Source of the DNA: Candidatus Dormiibacterota bacterium
GTDB lineage: Bacteria; Acidobacteriota; Polarisedimenticolia; Gp22-AA2
Assembly: GCA_035635555.1 (NCBI GenBank)
Contig: DASQAT010000016.1
Span: 62,001-126,000 of the forward strand
Direction: 5' to 3'
DNA length: 64,000 bases
In this document: one piece after another, positions 22,976 to 32,504 of the stretch
How the letters are laid out: the number at the start of each line of letters is the position of its first letter
Numbering within the stretch: position 1 is the first letter of the stretch
The notes under the pieces: generated by a model
Databases searched by the model: none
Seen by the model: only the letters and a program-made list of their open reading frames with translations
Told to the model about the DNA's origin: nothing
Translations under genes and position numbers: made by a program

Positions 22976-25222
22976 ATGCGGACAACCAAATCGTTGCTCT
23001 GGGCCTTCGCGGCCGTGAACCTGGCCGGTGCGGCCTTCGCCGCCGATGCGGCCACACCCCCCCCGACGCGCCAGGTCAGGCTGGGGGTGGTCGATCTCTC
23101 CGCGCGCCTTCCCGGAGACCTCATGTCGCCCGAGGGGAGGAGCCGTTGGGACCTGAAAACGGTCCCGCTCGCGAGGACGTTCGTCCGGTCGTTCTCCGAG
23201 ACGGCCGACGGGATCATCCTTCAGGATGCGTCGGCGGGCTCGGAGCTCTCCAGGGTCGCCTATAAAGATGACCGTGAGGCCGTCGAGGGGGCCGCGGCCG
23301 CGCGCCGCTGGCTCTTCCCCGATCATTTCCCCGAGCTGCTCCGCCCCGGTTCGCGGAGCGTGCTCGAGTTCAGCGAGGAGCGGGACGGGCGCCAGGAGAG
23401 CGTGCGCGCCGAAGTGGCCATCGTCGGGATCGGCTGGCTCGATCTCCCCTCAGGTCCGCGCGAGGTCGTCCTGCAGCGGGCGCTCCTGTCGCGCTACGCC
23501 GGCGGTGGCCGTGGTCCGGTCCCCGAGAGGGTGATGCACCGCTTCATCGATCCGCGCGCCGGTGTCATGGCGGAGATCGTCCGTTCGACGGCCGCCTCCG
23601 GCGGGGGCGCGATCACCGAGGCGGTGGTCGTCGAGCGGGTCCTGGCCGGCGCCGCGACGCTGAAGATCTACGTGGAGCAGCTCGACACGCCGGCGTTCAG
23701 CGGCATCTCCTACGGCTGGGACAAGGGGGCGGGCACGACGATCGCCTCGATGACGCCGCAGGGGTACGCGACCATGGGGGACCTGATCGCGGCCAACGCG
23801 TGGGATTTCTCGGCCAACACCTCGGGCGCGGGGGAGGACGTCTCGACCGGCGTGCCGGTGACGGCGGCCGAGACCTGCAACTCCACCCAGTGCGGCTACA
23901 ACCCCGGCGGCCTCTTTCCGAACCGGATCCTGAGCCGCGAGGACCTCACCCCGAACGGCGGCACTCTCAGCAAGACCAACGCGGTGACCGAGCGCGAGAC
24001 GCGGGCCTCCGACGTGACGGTCTGGCTGCGCGGCGGCTCGCAGTTCGAGGGGTCGAACGCCGCCGCGCCGAACGGCGAGAGTCGATTCTGCTACGTCAAC
24101 GACGACGGTGTCGCCCGCACGCCGGTGCCGATCTGGCGTTTTCCCGACCAGGATCCCCTCGGCTGGTTCATGCAGCCGGGAGACGCGGCCTGGGTCGGCG
24201 GCCCGTTCAACTGCGAGCAGAACATCTTCAACGCGGTGTGCGGCGTCGGCGGCATCGTCCCGAAGCTCTGGACAAAAGGATGCACCGGCACGGTCGGCAC
24301 GCACACCGGCACGCAGTCCGGGCAGGTGCTCAAGGGGGGCGTGGTCACGCTCCCCTCGGGTCACACGTTCAACGCGCTCCTCGTGAAGACGGTCGCCGAC
24401 TTCTGCGTCTACATCGGCTCGAGCTGCGCGTCGTTCCTCAAGGCGGACGAAGTGCGCACGTTCGTCTACCTGTGGCAAGTGCCGGTGATCGGCACGGTGG
24501 CCCGCCTCACCTCGGTGCAGAACGCCGCCGACGGCACCTCCTTCACCAGCGTGGCGGGGACCGACTTCATCTTCGGTCTCTTTCCCCCGCTGAGCATGAC
24601 CGTGAACGGCACGACCGACACGACCGCTTCGATCACATGGGACCCGGGGCGCGACACCCACCGGATCAGCGGCTACAAGGTGTACTGGGGGACCACCTCC
24701 GGCTCGGGAGGCCCGTACGCCTTCGACTCGACGCGGAACCCCGGGCAGATCGCCCTGGCCGGCACCACCGCGACCATCTCGGGGCTCTCCGCCGGCACCA
24801 CGTACTACGTCACGGTGACGTCGCTGTCCGCCTACCGGGACCCCTCGACCGGCGTGACGACGACGTACGAGAGTCTGCTCTACCCGACGCAGGTGTCCGG
24901 CGACCCGGCGTTCGTCTACCCGATCGAGGTGCAGGCGACCACGTCCGGCGGGACCTGCATCCCGACGACCGAGGTCACGAACCTCACGCTCCAGACGGCG
25001 ACGGGCGGCGCGATCACGTTCTGCTGGAATCCGGTGTCCGACCCCTGCCTCCAGGGGTATGAAATCCTCTCCGCTCCATCCCCCACGGCCGCCGGCAATT
25101 TCTCCGTCCTGGCCGACACCGGCACCGGGACCTGTTTCACGGGGAGCGCGCCGTTCGGCTACTTCCTGGTCGTGGCGCGCGGCACCGGCGGCACCGGCCC
25201 GTGGGGCGCCTACGGACGGTGA
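22976..25222 (+). CDS. secreted protein with fibronectin type III domain
   Basis: A 748-residue exported protein with a signal peptide (about 1-23, ending AFA). A long beta-rich N-terminal half is followed by Cys pairs (CNSTQCGYN, CGVGG, CVYIGSSC). Near residues 535-640 lies a fibronectin type III domain with the TASITWDPG, GYKVYWG and GLSAGTTYYVTVTS signature. A further beta-sandwich closes the protein. The disulfides and fn3 fold suggest an extracellular adhesin or polysaccharide-binding role. It is followed without a gap by the TonB receptor, whose GTG overlaps its stop, suggesting a matched receptor and ligand or accessory pair. Confidence 0.78.
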   Translation: MRTTKSLLWAFAAVNLAGAAFAADAATPPPTRQVRLGVVDLSARLPGDLMSPEGRSRWDLKTVPLARTFVRSFSETADGIILQDASAGSELSRVAYKDDREAVEGAAAARRWLFPDHFPELLRPGSRSVLEFSEERDGRQESVRAEVAIVGIGWLDLPSGPREVVLQRALLSRYAGGGRGPVPERVMHRFIDPRAGVMAEIVRSTAASGGGAITEAVVVERVLAGAATLKIYVEQLDTPAFSGISYGWDKGAGTTIASMTPQGYATMGDLIAANAWDFSANTSGAGEDVSTGVPVTAAETCNSTQCGYNPGGLFPNRILSREDLTPNGGTLSKTNAVTERETRASDVTVWLRGGSQFEGSNAAAPNGESRFCYVNDDGVARTPVPIWRFPDQDPLGWFMQPGDAAWVGGPFNCEQNIFNAVCGVGGIVPKLWTKGCTGTVGTHTGTQSGQVLKGGVVTLPSGHTFNALLVKTVADFCVYIGSSCASFLKADEVRTFVYLWQVPVIGTVARLTSVQNAADGTSFTSVAGTDFIFGLFPPLSMTVNGTTDTTASITWDPGRDTHRISGYKVYWGTTSGSGGPYAFDSTRNPGQIALAGTTATISGLSAGTTYYVTVTSLSAYRDPSTGVTTTYESLLYPTQVSGDPAFVYPIEVQATTSGGTCIPTTEVTNLTLQTATGGAITFCWNPVSDPCLQGYEILSAPSPTAAGNFSVLADTGTGTCFTGSAPFGYFLVVARGTGGTGPWGAYGR

Positions 25223-28212
25223 GACCCGCCCGGCGACCGTCCGGCCTCCCGCCGATAGCGCTCGCCGTCCTGCTGCTGGTCGCAACCTCCTCGGCACGCG
25301 CGCAATCGACGAGCGCCTCGATCACCGGGGCCGTGCGCACGCGCGACGGCCTGCCGGCGCCGGGGGCCGTGGTCGTGGCGCGCTCCGTCGCGACCGGGAT
25401 CGAGCGGGCGGTCCCCTGCGGCCCCGACGGGCGCTACCGCATCGAGCTCCTCGCCCCCGGCGACTGGACGGTCGTGGCGCACCTCGGCGATGCTCTCGCC
25501 AGCGAGCCGAGGAATATCGCGCTGCACCTGCAGCAGGTGCTGACGCTCGATTTCGAGGTCGGCTCATCGCTCACCGAAAGCGTCACGGTCCGCGCCGACA
25601 CACCGCTCGTCGACCCGGCCAGGACCGATGAAGAGCTGCGCCTTCAGTCGAAGCAGATCGACGACCTCCCCCTGAACGGCCGGAGCTTCACCGACCTGGC
25701 GCTCATCGATCCCGCGGTCCTGCCGTCGCCCCCGGGCGGGTTCTTCGGCGAGCGTTCCGCGGTCATGGTGCTGAACGGCCAGTCGGCGCGGGCCAACTCC
25801 TTCCTGGTCGACGGGTTCGACAACAACGACTTGACCTCCGGCACCTCCCTGAACGCTTTCTTTTCGCAGCAGGTGATCAAGGAGGCGGTGGTCCTGAAGC
25901 ACCAGTTCATGCCGGAGTTCGGGCGCGCCTCGGGCGGCATCATCAACATCATCACCCAGCAGGGGACGAACGACCCGCAGGGGACCGCCTTCGTGCAGGG
26001 GGTGAGCCGCCACGTGAACGCCGCGGGGGAATTCGTCTCGTCGCTGCCGGGCGCGGGCGCCATCGACGACACGCCGTCGCGCCTGCAGACCGGGTTCAGT
26101 CTCGGCGGCCCGCTGCGACGCGACAAGGCGTTCTATTTCGTGGCCTACGAGCACCTGGGAGAGGACACCATCGTGCCGTTCACCGGTGTGGACCGCAACG
26201 GTGTCGCGGGCGGATTCGTCACGGCCCCCAACCGTGACGACAATTTCTTCCTGCGGACCGATTTCAACCTTCCCGGCGCGCAGACCCTGATGATGCGCCT
26301 CTCCGGGGACAGGCGGTCCACCAGCGACATGAACGTTGGAGGGACCAGCACTCCGGAGACCGGCTTCCAGCTGGACGAGCGGGACGTGCAGCTCGCCGCC
26401 TCCCTGAACACCGTCCTGACGCCGGCGCTGCTCAACGAGGCCCGCCTGATCGTCGGCACCTCCGGGTTCGATCAGTTCGCGAACTCCAGCCGTCCGGGCG
26501 TCGACCGGCCGTCGGGAAGCTTCGGGGGCAACAATCTCAATCGACAGCTGCGGGACGAGGACCGCGTCCAGCTCGTCGACGACGTCACCTGGACCCGGGG
26601 TCCGCACTCCCTGAAGCTCGGCGTCGATGTCATCCGCTCGCGCACGCGCATCCGGACGCGCTTCAATCCGAACGGCAACTTCCTCTACGAGACCGACGCG
26701 CCGTTCGAGCCGGGGGATTGCGGCGACCTGAACGCATCCGACGTCGCGACGTACGGCGACAACCCCATCCCCTGCGATGGCAACCCGGGCGTGGACGACG
26801 ACGGGGACGGTGTGATCGACGAGCCCGGGCTGATCCGCACGTACCCGGAGTTCTTCCAGCTCATCGAAGGGGAGCCGTCCGCCGTCCTGAACGACACCCG
26901 TTACGGGCTGTTCGCGCAGGACTCGTGGCGGGCCGGGAACCACCTGGTCCTCGACTACGGTCTGCGCTACGACCTGAGCACCTTCCGCCTGCCCGCGGAC
27001 ACCTCGGTGCCGTCGATCTTCGAGAACGGCGGCGCCCACCCCGACGCCGACAACATCGCGCCGCGCCTGGGTTTCGCGATCACGCCGAAGACCGACGGTC
27101 CGATGGTGATCCGCGGCGGCGCCGGGATCTTCTACGACAAGCTGGTCCTGGGCTTCCCTTCGGTGGCGGCGATCACCTCCGGCACCCAGATCGGCCTGCT
27201 CTTCCCCCAGGGGACGGCGCTCGAGATCACCGAGAACCTGGTCGAGCAGGTCGGCATCGACGCCATCAAGGCGGGGCTCGTCTTCCCTCCCGAGCTCATC
27301 CTGCGCTTCTCCACCGGCACGAGGCTCGACACGCCGTACACCGCGCAATACAACCTGGGGGCCGAGTGGCGCGCCGGTGAGCGCGGGGCCGTCGAGGTGG
27401 ACGCCACGCGCGTGCTCGGCTACCACCTGGCGCTGCTGCGCGACCTCAACCCGCCGATTCCTCAGCCCCCGGGGCTCGCTCCCGTGCATCCCGACGGCAC
27501 GGTCGGATCGATCGCCGCCATCGTCACGGAGGGGCGATCGTGGTACAGCGGCCTGAGCCTCTCCTACCAGCACCGCGGTGAGAACGTCTGGTACTCCGCC
27601 GGCTACACTCTGTCGCGCGCCGAGGACCTCGGGCCGGATCCGCTGAAGGGGGGCATCTCCCTGCCCCCCGATTCGAGCAACATCACGGCCGAGCGGGGGC
27701 TGAGCGACTCGGACCGGCGCCACCGCTTCGTGTTCGTGGGGGAGGCTCCCCTGCCGTGGCTCGGCCTGCGCGCCTCGGGGACGATCCAGATCGCCTCCCC
27801 CACTCCCTTCAACGTCACGACCGGCCGGGACGAGAACCAGGACGGCGTTACGAGCGACAGACCTCCGGGCGTCCGCCGCAACACCGGCAGCTCGACACCG
27901 CTCGATCCGATCAACACGGTGCGCCAGAAGGCCAACATCCTGCGGCAGGAGGTCGGTCTCGCACCTCTGCCGCTCCTGACCTCGATCCCGGACGCCCCCT
28001 GGCTCGCCCAGGTCGATCTGCGCCTGACCCGGCCGTTCGCGTGGGGCGACCGCAACGCCGCCGGCGCGCTCTACATCCAGGTCTTCAATCTTCTGGGGAG
28101 GTTCAACGGCGGGCCGATCGAGGGGCGGGTGATCTCGCCCGACTTCGGCCGGGCGATCGGTCAGGCCGGCCCGCCACGCACCATCGAAGCCGGTCTTAAG
28201 ATTGGGTTTTGA
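25219..28212 (+). CDS. Oar-like TonB-dependent outer-membrane receptor
   Basis: A 997-residue receptor. After the signal peptide comes a carboxypeptidase-regulatory-like domain (SITGAVRTRDGLPAPGAVV). The plug domain follows (LPLNGRSFTDL, NGQSARANSFLVDGFDNND) and then a large barrel with RDKAFYFVAYEHL and repeated aromatic strand ends to the C-terminus. This architecture is common in Acidobacteriota and Myxococcota (Oar family) and imports or secretes large substrates using TonB energy. One barrel loop holds an Asp-rich DDDGDGVIDEPG, a likely calcium loop. The GTG at 25219 overlaps the upstream stop and is preferred; a GTG at 25201 is possible. It is the last gene of the operon. Confidence 0.88.
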   Translation: MRPARRPSGLPPIALAVLLLVATSSARAQSTSASITGAVRTRDGLPAPGAVVVARSVATGIERAVPCGPDGRYRIELLAPGDWTVVAHLGDALASEPRNIALHLQQVLTLDFEVGSSLTESVTVRADTPLVDPARTDEELRLQSKQIDDLPLNGRSFTDLALIDPAVLPSPPGGFFGERSAVMVLNGQSARANSFLVDGFDNNDLTSGTSLNAFFSQQVIKEAVVLKHQFMPEFGRASGGIINIITQQGTNDPQGTAFVQGVSRHVNAAGEFVSSLPGAGAIDDTPSRLQTGFSLGGPLRRDKAFYFVAYEHLGEDTIVPFTGVDRNGVAGGFVTAPNRDDNFFLRTDFNLPGAQTLMMRLSGDRRSTSDMNVGGTSTPETGFQLDERDVQLAASLNTVLTPALLNEARLIVGTSGFDQFANSSRPGVDRPSGSFGGNNLNRQLRDEDRVQLVDDVTWTRGPHSLKLGVDVIRSRTRIRTRFNPNGNFLYETDAPFEPGDCGDLNASDVATYGDNPIPCDGNPGVDDDGDGVIDEPGLIRTYPEFFQLIEGEPSAVLNDTRYGLFAQDSWRAGNHLVLDYGLRYDLSTFRLPADTSVPSIFENGGAHPDADNIAPRLGFAITPKTDGPMVIRGGAGIFYDKLVLGFPSVAAITSGTQIGLLFPQGTALEITENLVEQVGIDAIKAGLVFPPELILRFSTGTRLDTPYTAQYNLGAEWRAGERGAVEVDATRVLGYHLALLRDLNPPIPQPPGLAPVHPDGTVGSIAAIVTEGRSWYSGLSLSYQHRGENVWYSAGYTLSRAEDLGPDPLKGGISLPPDSSNITAERGLSDSDRRHRFVFVGEAPLPWLGLRASGTIQIASPTPFNVTTGRDENQDGVTSDRPPGVRRNTGSSTPLDPINTVRQKANILRQEVGLAPLPLLTSIPDAPWLAQVDLRLTRPFAWGDRNAAGALYIQVFNLLGRFNGGPIEGRVISPDFGRAIGQAGPPRTIEAGLKIGF

Positions 28213-28221
28213 CGCGGGACT

Positions 28222-30750
28222 TCAGTCGCCGGGGGCCGACGGCGTGCGCTGCAGCGCGAACTGGATGACCGCCTGCTGCTCCAGCATGTGCGCGCGCGCC
28301 GAGCCGGTGGCGGGGCTGGCGCTCTCGGCGCGGCTGACCGAGGCGAGGTGGCGGTCGCCGAGAAGACCCTGCAGGTGCTTGCGCACGAAATCGAGCGCCC
28401 CCATGTTGCGCGGCTCCTCCTGCACCCAGACGATCTCGGTCGCGGCCGGGCAGGCCTCGAGCAGCGCGGCGATCGCCGCCCTCGGAAACGGGTAGAGCTG
28501 CTCGAGGCGCACGATGCCGGTGCGCGTGTCGTGGCGCCTGTCGCGCTCCGCTTTGAGCTCGTGCGCGATCTTGCCGGAGCACAGGAGGACGCGGGCTGCC
28601 TCCACGATCGTCTCGTCGGGGATCACCGCGCGGAACCGCCCTGTCGTGAAGTCCGCGATCGGCGACGACGACGCCGGGGCGCGCAGCATCCCCTTGGGGG
28701 TGAGCACCACGAGCGGCTTGCGCCAGCGTCGTCGGGCCTGCCGGCGCAGCAGATGGAAATACTGCGCCGCGCTCGTCGGCTGGCAGACCTGGATGTTGTC
28801 CTCGGCGGCGAGATGGAGGAAGCGTTCCAGCCGGGCGCTCGAGTGCTCCGCCCCCTGTCCCTCGTAGCCGTGCGGCAGGAGGAGGACGAGGCCGGACAGG
28901 AGCCCCCACTTGTCCTCTCCCGCCGCCAGGAACTGGTCGATGATGACCTGGGCGTTGTTGGCGAAGTCCCCGAACTGCGCCTCCCACAGGACGAGGGTCT
29001 CGGGCGAGTCGCGGCTGAACCCGTACTCGAACCCGAGAGGGGCGGCCTCCGACAGCGGTGTGTCGTAGATCGCGAAGCGGGCCTGTCCCTCCCCGACGTG
29101 CGCCAGCGGGTAGTGCTCGGCCCCGGTCTCGGTGTCGACCAGGACCGCGTGTCTCTGGTTGAAGGTGCCGCGCCGGCTGTCCTGGCCGCTCAGGCGGACC
29201 GGCGTCCCCTCGACGAGGAGCGAGCCGAAGGCGAGCGCCTCGGCCATGCCGAAGTCCACCGGCCGGCGGCCGCGCCCCATCTCCAGACGCTGCTCGAGAC
29301 CGCGGGCGACCTTCGCGTGCGCGTGGAAGCCCGCGGGGAGCGTGGTGATGAGGCGTGCGATCTCCTCGAGCCTGCCGGCCGGCACGGCGGTGTCCACCTC
29401 GAGCGTCTCGTCGTAGCGCCCGCCCGTGTAGCCGTCCCAGTACTTCGGCAGCGTCCGCATCGGCGGGACCTTGGTCATGGTCCGGCCCCGGTCCAGCTCG
29501 GCCTGCAGCCGCGTGTTGATCTCGCGCTCCAGGCCCTCCGTCTCGTCCCGTGAGGCGCCGATCCGCTCCGCGTACGTCTGCCAGAGCATCGGAAGATCCT
29601 GGATCGTCCTGTAGAGGAGCGGCTGGCTCGTGGTCGGGTCGTCCACCTCGCTGTGACCGTAGCGGCGGAAGCCGATCAGGTCGACCACCACGTCGGTGTG
29701 GAACCTCGCGCGGTACTCGAGCGCCAGGCGGCCGGCCCGCGCCGCCGCCTCCGGGTCGAAGCCGTTGACGTGCAGGATCGGAGCGTCCAGCCGGCGCGCC
29801 ACGTCGGCCGCGAAGCGCGTCGACTGCAGGAAGCGCGGCTCGGTCGTGAAGCCGATCAGGTTGTTGATCACGACGTGCACCGTCCCTCCGACCGTGAACC
29901 CCGGAATCTCGGACAGATTCAGGGTCTCGGCCGCGATCCCCTGCCCCGCGAATGCGGCGTCGCCGTGCAGCACGATCGGCACGATACCGGCGCGCGGCTC
30001 CACGGTGCTCCGGGGGCCGGTCGCGGCCAGCCTCTCCTGCCGCGCCCGCGCGCGCCCCATCACGACCGGATCGACCGCCTCCAGGTGGCTGGCGTTCGAC
30101 ACCAGGTGGACGTCCAGGTCCCGGCCCGCGGTCCCGCGGTAGCTCCCGGTCGCCCCCAGGTGATAGCGCACGTCGCCGCTTCCCTGGACGCTCTCGGGAG
30201 CGATGTCCTCGAACTGCGCGAACAGGCACGAGGGGGGGACGCCGACGAGGTTCGCCATCACGTTCAGCCGGCCGCGATGGCTCATACCGATGAGCGCGAT
30301 CACGGCGCCCGCTTCGGCCGCGGCGTCCAGGACGGCGTCCAGGAGGGGGAGGAGCGACGCCGCTCCTTCCAGGGAGTATCGCTTGGTCCCGACGTAGCGG
30401 GCGTGCAGGAAGCGCTCGAAGAGATCCGCCTCCGCCAGGCGCCGCAGCAGACGCTTCCGGTCCGCCGCGGTGGGCGGCGCCTCCATCCGCTCGGCGATGA
30501 AGCGGCAGCGATCGGGATACGGCAGACGCATGAAATCGGCGCCGATCGGTCCGCAGTAGATCGATCGCAGGTGCCTTGCCTCGCCGCCCCTCTCCGCCAG
30601 CCGCAGCGCCTCGTCCAGCTCGGGATGATGGAAAGGCGCCAGCCGGCCGAGCGGGTCCAGGTCGGCGGCGAGGTACCCCCAGCGCCGCAGGATGTCGGCG
30701 ACGCGCGGGTCGGCGTCCGATACGGGAGAACCGGTCCTGGTCCGGGTCAC
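28222..30750 (-). CDS. sucA: 2-oxoglutarate dehydrogenase E1 component (SucA-like)
   Basis: An 842-residue thiamine-diphosphate enzyme that decarboxylates 2-oxoglutarate in the TCA cycle and passes succinyl groups to E2. Diagnostic parts are GMSHRGRLNVMANL, the ThDP site GDAAFAGQGIAAETLNLS with INNLIGFTT, and the C-terminal transketolase region with IDQFLAAGEDKWG. It is somewhat shorter than typical SucA (about 930 residues), mainly at the N-terminus, so tight E2 binding may differ. No E2 or E3 gene is adjacent, so the complex partners are encoded elsewhere. The GTG at 30750 is the only good start, and no clear ribosome site precedes it. Confidence 0.9.
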   Translation of the reverse strand: MTRTRTGSPVSDADPRVADILRRWGYLAADLDPLGRLAPFHHPELDEALRLAERGGEARHLRSIYCGPIGADFMRLPYPDRCRFIAERMEAPPTAADRKRLLRRLAEADLFERFLHARYVGTKRYSLEGAASLLPLLDAVLDAAAEAGAVIALIGMSHRGRLNVMANLVGVPPSCLFAQFEDIAPESVQGSGDVRYHLGATGSYRGTAGRDLDVHLVSNASHLEAVDPVVMGRARARQERLAATGPRSTVEPRAGIVPIVLHGDAAFAGQGIAAETLNLSEIPGFTVGGTVHVVINNLIGFTTEPRFLQSTRFAADVARRLDAPILHVNGFDPEAAARAGRLALEYRARFHTDVVVDLIGFRRYGHSEVDDPTTSQPLLYRTIQDLPMLWQTYAERIGASRDETEGLEREINTRLQAELDRGRTMTKVPPMRTLPKYWDGYTGGRYDETLEVDTAVPAGRLEEIARLITTLPAGFHAHAKVARGLEQRLEMGRGRRPVDFGMAEALAFGSLLVEGTPVRLSGQDSRRGTFNQRHAVLVDTETGAEHYPLAHVGEGQARFAIYDTPLSEAAPLGFEYGFSRDSPETLVLWEAQFGDFANNAQVIIDQFLAAGEDKWGLLSGLVLLLPHGYEGQGAEHSSARLERFLHLAAEDNIQVCQPTSAAQYFHLLRRQARRRWRKPLVVLTPKGMLRAPASSSPIADFTTGRFRAVIPDETIVEAARVLLCSGKIAHELKAERDRRHDTRTGIVRLEQLYPFPRAAIAALLEACPAATEIVWVQEEPRNMGALDFVRKHLQGLLGDRHLASVSRAESASPATGSARAHMLEQQAVIQFALQRTPSAPGD

Positions 30751-30751
30751 G

Positions 30752-30779
30752 GTGACGAGTCTACCACCCGGGCTATAAT
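30752..30779 (+). promoter_or_regulatory. promoter with perfect -10 for the ankyrin gene
   Basis: TATAAT at 30774-30779 is a perfect -10. GTGACG at 30752-30757 is a partial -35 with a 16-base spacer. GGAGGGAG and the ATG at 30804 follow. Confidence 0.6.
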
Positions 30780-30803
30780 GCGCCCCCCCTGGAGGGAGAC
30801 GCG

Positions 30804-31385
30804 ATGCAACCCGAGATCGAGATCTTCGGCGCCCTGGTCACCGGCGACACCGGGACGTTCAGGCGCCTGCTGGGCGAGCACCCGGACCTCGCCAACGCCC
30901 GCAACGAGAACGGCGACTCGCTCCTGATGACGGCGGCCTACATGGGGCGGCGGGACCTCTTCAACCTGTTGATCGAGAAAGGGGCCGGCGTGAGCCTGTT
31001 CGAGGCCTCGGCCCTGGGGCTCGTCGAGCGCGTCGTGGAACGTCTCTCGGACGAGCCCGCCCTCGTGAACGCGTACAGCCATGACGGCTGGACCGCGCTC
31101 CACCTCGCCTCCTTCTTCGGCCACGGGGACGTGGCGAACCTCCTGCTGGCGCGCGGCGCCGACGTCAACGCGCGCTCGAAGAGCACGCGGTTCGCCAAGG
31201 AGAACACGCCGCTGCACGCGGCGGCCGCCAACATGCAGGTCGGAGTCGCGGAGATCCTCATCGCACACGGCGCCGACGTGAACGCCAAGGACGGCAGCGG
31301 CTTCACGCCGCTGGCGCTGGCGGCCAACAGCAAGAACGACCTGATGGTCGTGATTCTCCTGGAGAAGGGGGCGCAGATCGCCTGA
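30804..31385 (+). CDS. ankyrin-repeat protein
   Basis: A 193-residue cytoplasmic protein (no export signal) made of about five ankyrin units. Good ones are GDSLLMTAAYMGRRDLFNLL, DGWTALHLASFFGHGDVANL and TPLHAAAANMQVGVAEIL. The fold is a protein-binding scaffold; the partner is unknown. It has a perfect -10 element upstream and a good GGAGGGAG ribosome site. It ends 33 bases before the convergent stop of the iron operon. Confidence 0.88.
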   Translation: MQPEIEIFGALVTGDTGTFRRLLGEHPDLANARNENGDSLLMTAAYMGRRDLFNLLIEKGAGVSLFEASALGLVERVVERLSDEPALVNAYSHDGWTALHLASFFGHGDVANLLLARGADVNARSKSTRFAKENTPLHAAAANMQVGVAEILIAHGADVNAKDGSGFTPLALAANSKNDLMVVILLEKGAQIA

Positions 31386-31418
31386 TGGGGCGCGGACCCG
31401 CGCGGGTCCGCCGCCGTG

Positions 31419-32498
31419 TCATCCGGTCGCTCCCCGGCCCGCGGCGCAGCAGTCGCCGCGCGGGATCGGCTTGCCGTGCGGGCAGGCCGGCGGGTGGTTG
31501 AGGAAGCCGCAGATCGAGTCGGTCATCACGGGCGACAGGATGTGCTCGAAGAAGCACGCCTCCTCCTCGACCACCGACTCGTGCATCTGGAAGGTCTCCG
31601 AGAACAGCGTCTCGGCGAGGCGGTGCCTGCGGATCAGGTTCTCGGCGCGGCGGCGGCCTTCTTCCGTGAACGCCAGACCGGCGGCGCCGAGGATCCCGCG
31701 CGCGCGCATGCGCTCCAGGAGCTGCGGCGTCGCCAGGCGGGCGCCGATGGCGCAGATCTCGTGGGCGGCCGCGTCCCCCTCCCCCTTCAGCCAGAGATAT
31801 TCCAGAACTTCGTCGATCGCCTCCTCGTCCTGCTGCAGCGTCAGGAATTCGCCGGCGACGCGGCCGTGCTCGAGCTGGATCTGCCGCGACGCCCGCCGGC
31901 CCACGACCAGGTCGTGCGTCACCATCACGATCGTCTGGCCGGCGTCGTGCATCTGCTCGAACAGATCCAGGACGGCCCGCTCGTTCTCCGCGTCGAGCGA
32001 GCCGGTCGGCTCGTCGGCCAGGACGAGCTTCGGCCGGTTGATGAGCGCCCGCGCGATGCAGATCCGCTGCTTCTCCCCGCCCGAGAGCTGCGACGGCAGG
32101 TGCCGCAGGCGCTGGCCGAGACCGACTCTCTCGAGCGCCGCGACCGCCTCCCTCTCGTCCGCCATGCTGTGGAGATACTGCGCCAGCATGACGTTCTCGA
32201 GCGCCGACAGGTACGGGATGAGGTGGAACTGCTGGAACACCAGGCCGACGGACTCACGGCGGTAGCGGATCAGGTCCGGGCGCGAAATGCGCTGGAGGTC
32301 GAGGCCGTCGACGACGACACGCCCTTCGTCCGCCCTGTCGAGCCCGCCCAGCAGGTTCAGGAGGGTCGTCTTCCCCGACCCGGACGGTCCCATGACGGCG
32401 AGCCACTCCCCCTGCTGGATCGCCAGGCTGACGCGGTCGAGGGCGCACACCCCCCGGTCGTAGCGGCGCGTGACCTCTTCGATCTCGACGAAGGGCAT
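31419..32498 (-). CDS. ABC transporter ATPase fused to a DtxR-family metal-sensor domain
   Basis: A 359-residue protein with two parts. Residues 1-220 are a MacB/LolD-type ATPase: Walker A GPSGSGKT (37-44), Q-loop (89-90), signature LSGGEKQ (138-144), Walker B VLADEP (159-164) and H-loop His 195. Residues 223-350 match the DtxR/MntR repressor family: a weak winged-helix (223-290), then EEGRRRAENLIRRHRLAE and EEACFFEH with Cys 315, Glu 318 and His 319 in the metal-site positions, and CPHGKPIP at 339-346. The His usually found in HxEAC appears to be Glu. It probably energises the two upstream FtsX-type permeases and may sense cytosolic iron. It is the last gene of the iron operon. Confidence 0.92.
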   Translation of the reverse strand: MPFVEIEEVTRRYDRGVCALDRVSLAIQQGEWLAVMGPSGSGKTTLLNLLGGLDRADEGRVVVDGLDLQRISRPDLIRYRRESVGLVFQQFHLIPYLSALENVMLAQYLHSMADEREAVAALERVGLGQRLRHLPSQLSGGEKQRICIARALINRPKLVLADEPTGSLDAENERAVLDLFEQMHDAGQTIVMVTHDLVVGRRASRQIQLEHGRVAGEFLTLQQDEEAIDEVLEYLWLKGEGDAAAHEICAIGARLATPQLLERMRARGILGAAGLAFTEEGRRRAENLIRRHRLAETLFSETFQMHESVVEEEACFFEHILSPVMTDSICGFLNHPPACPHGKPIPRGDCCAAGRGATG

Positions 32499-32504
32499 GA
32501 CGCG

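Noticed and set aside
21216-23057. Long N-terminal extension of the HExxH peptidase frame
   Set aside because: The extension is Arg/Pro-rich shadow of two plus-strand genes; the TTG at 21215 with its ribosome site and signal peptide is a better start.
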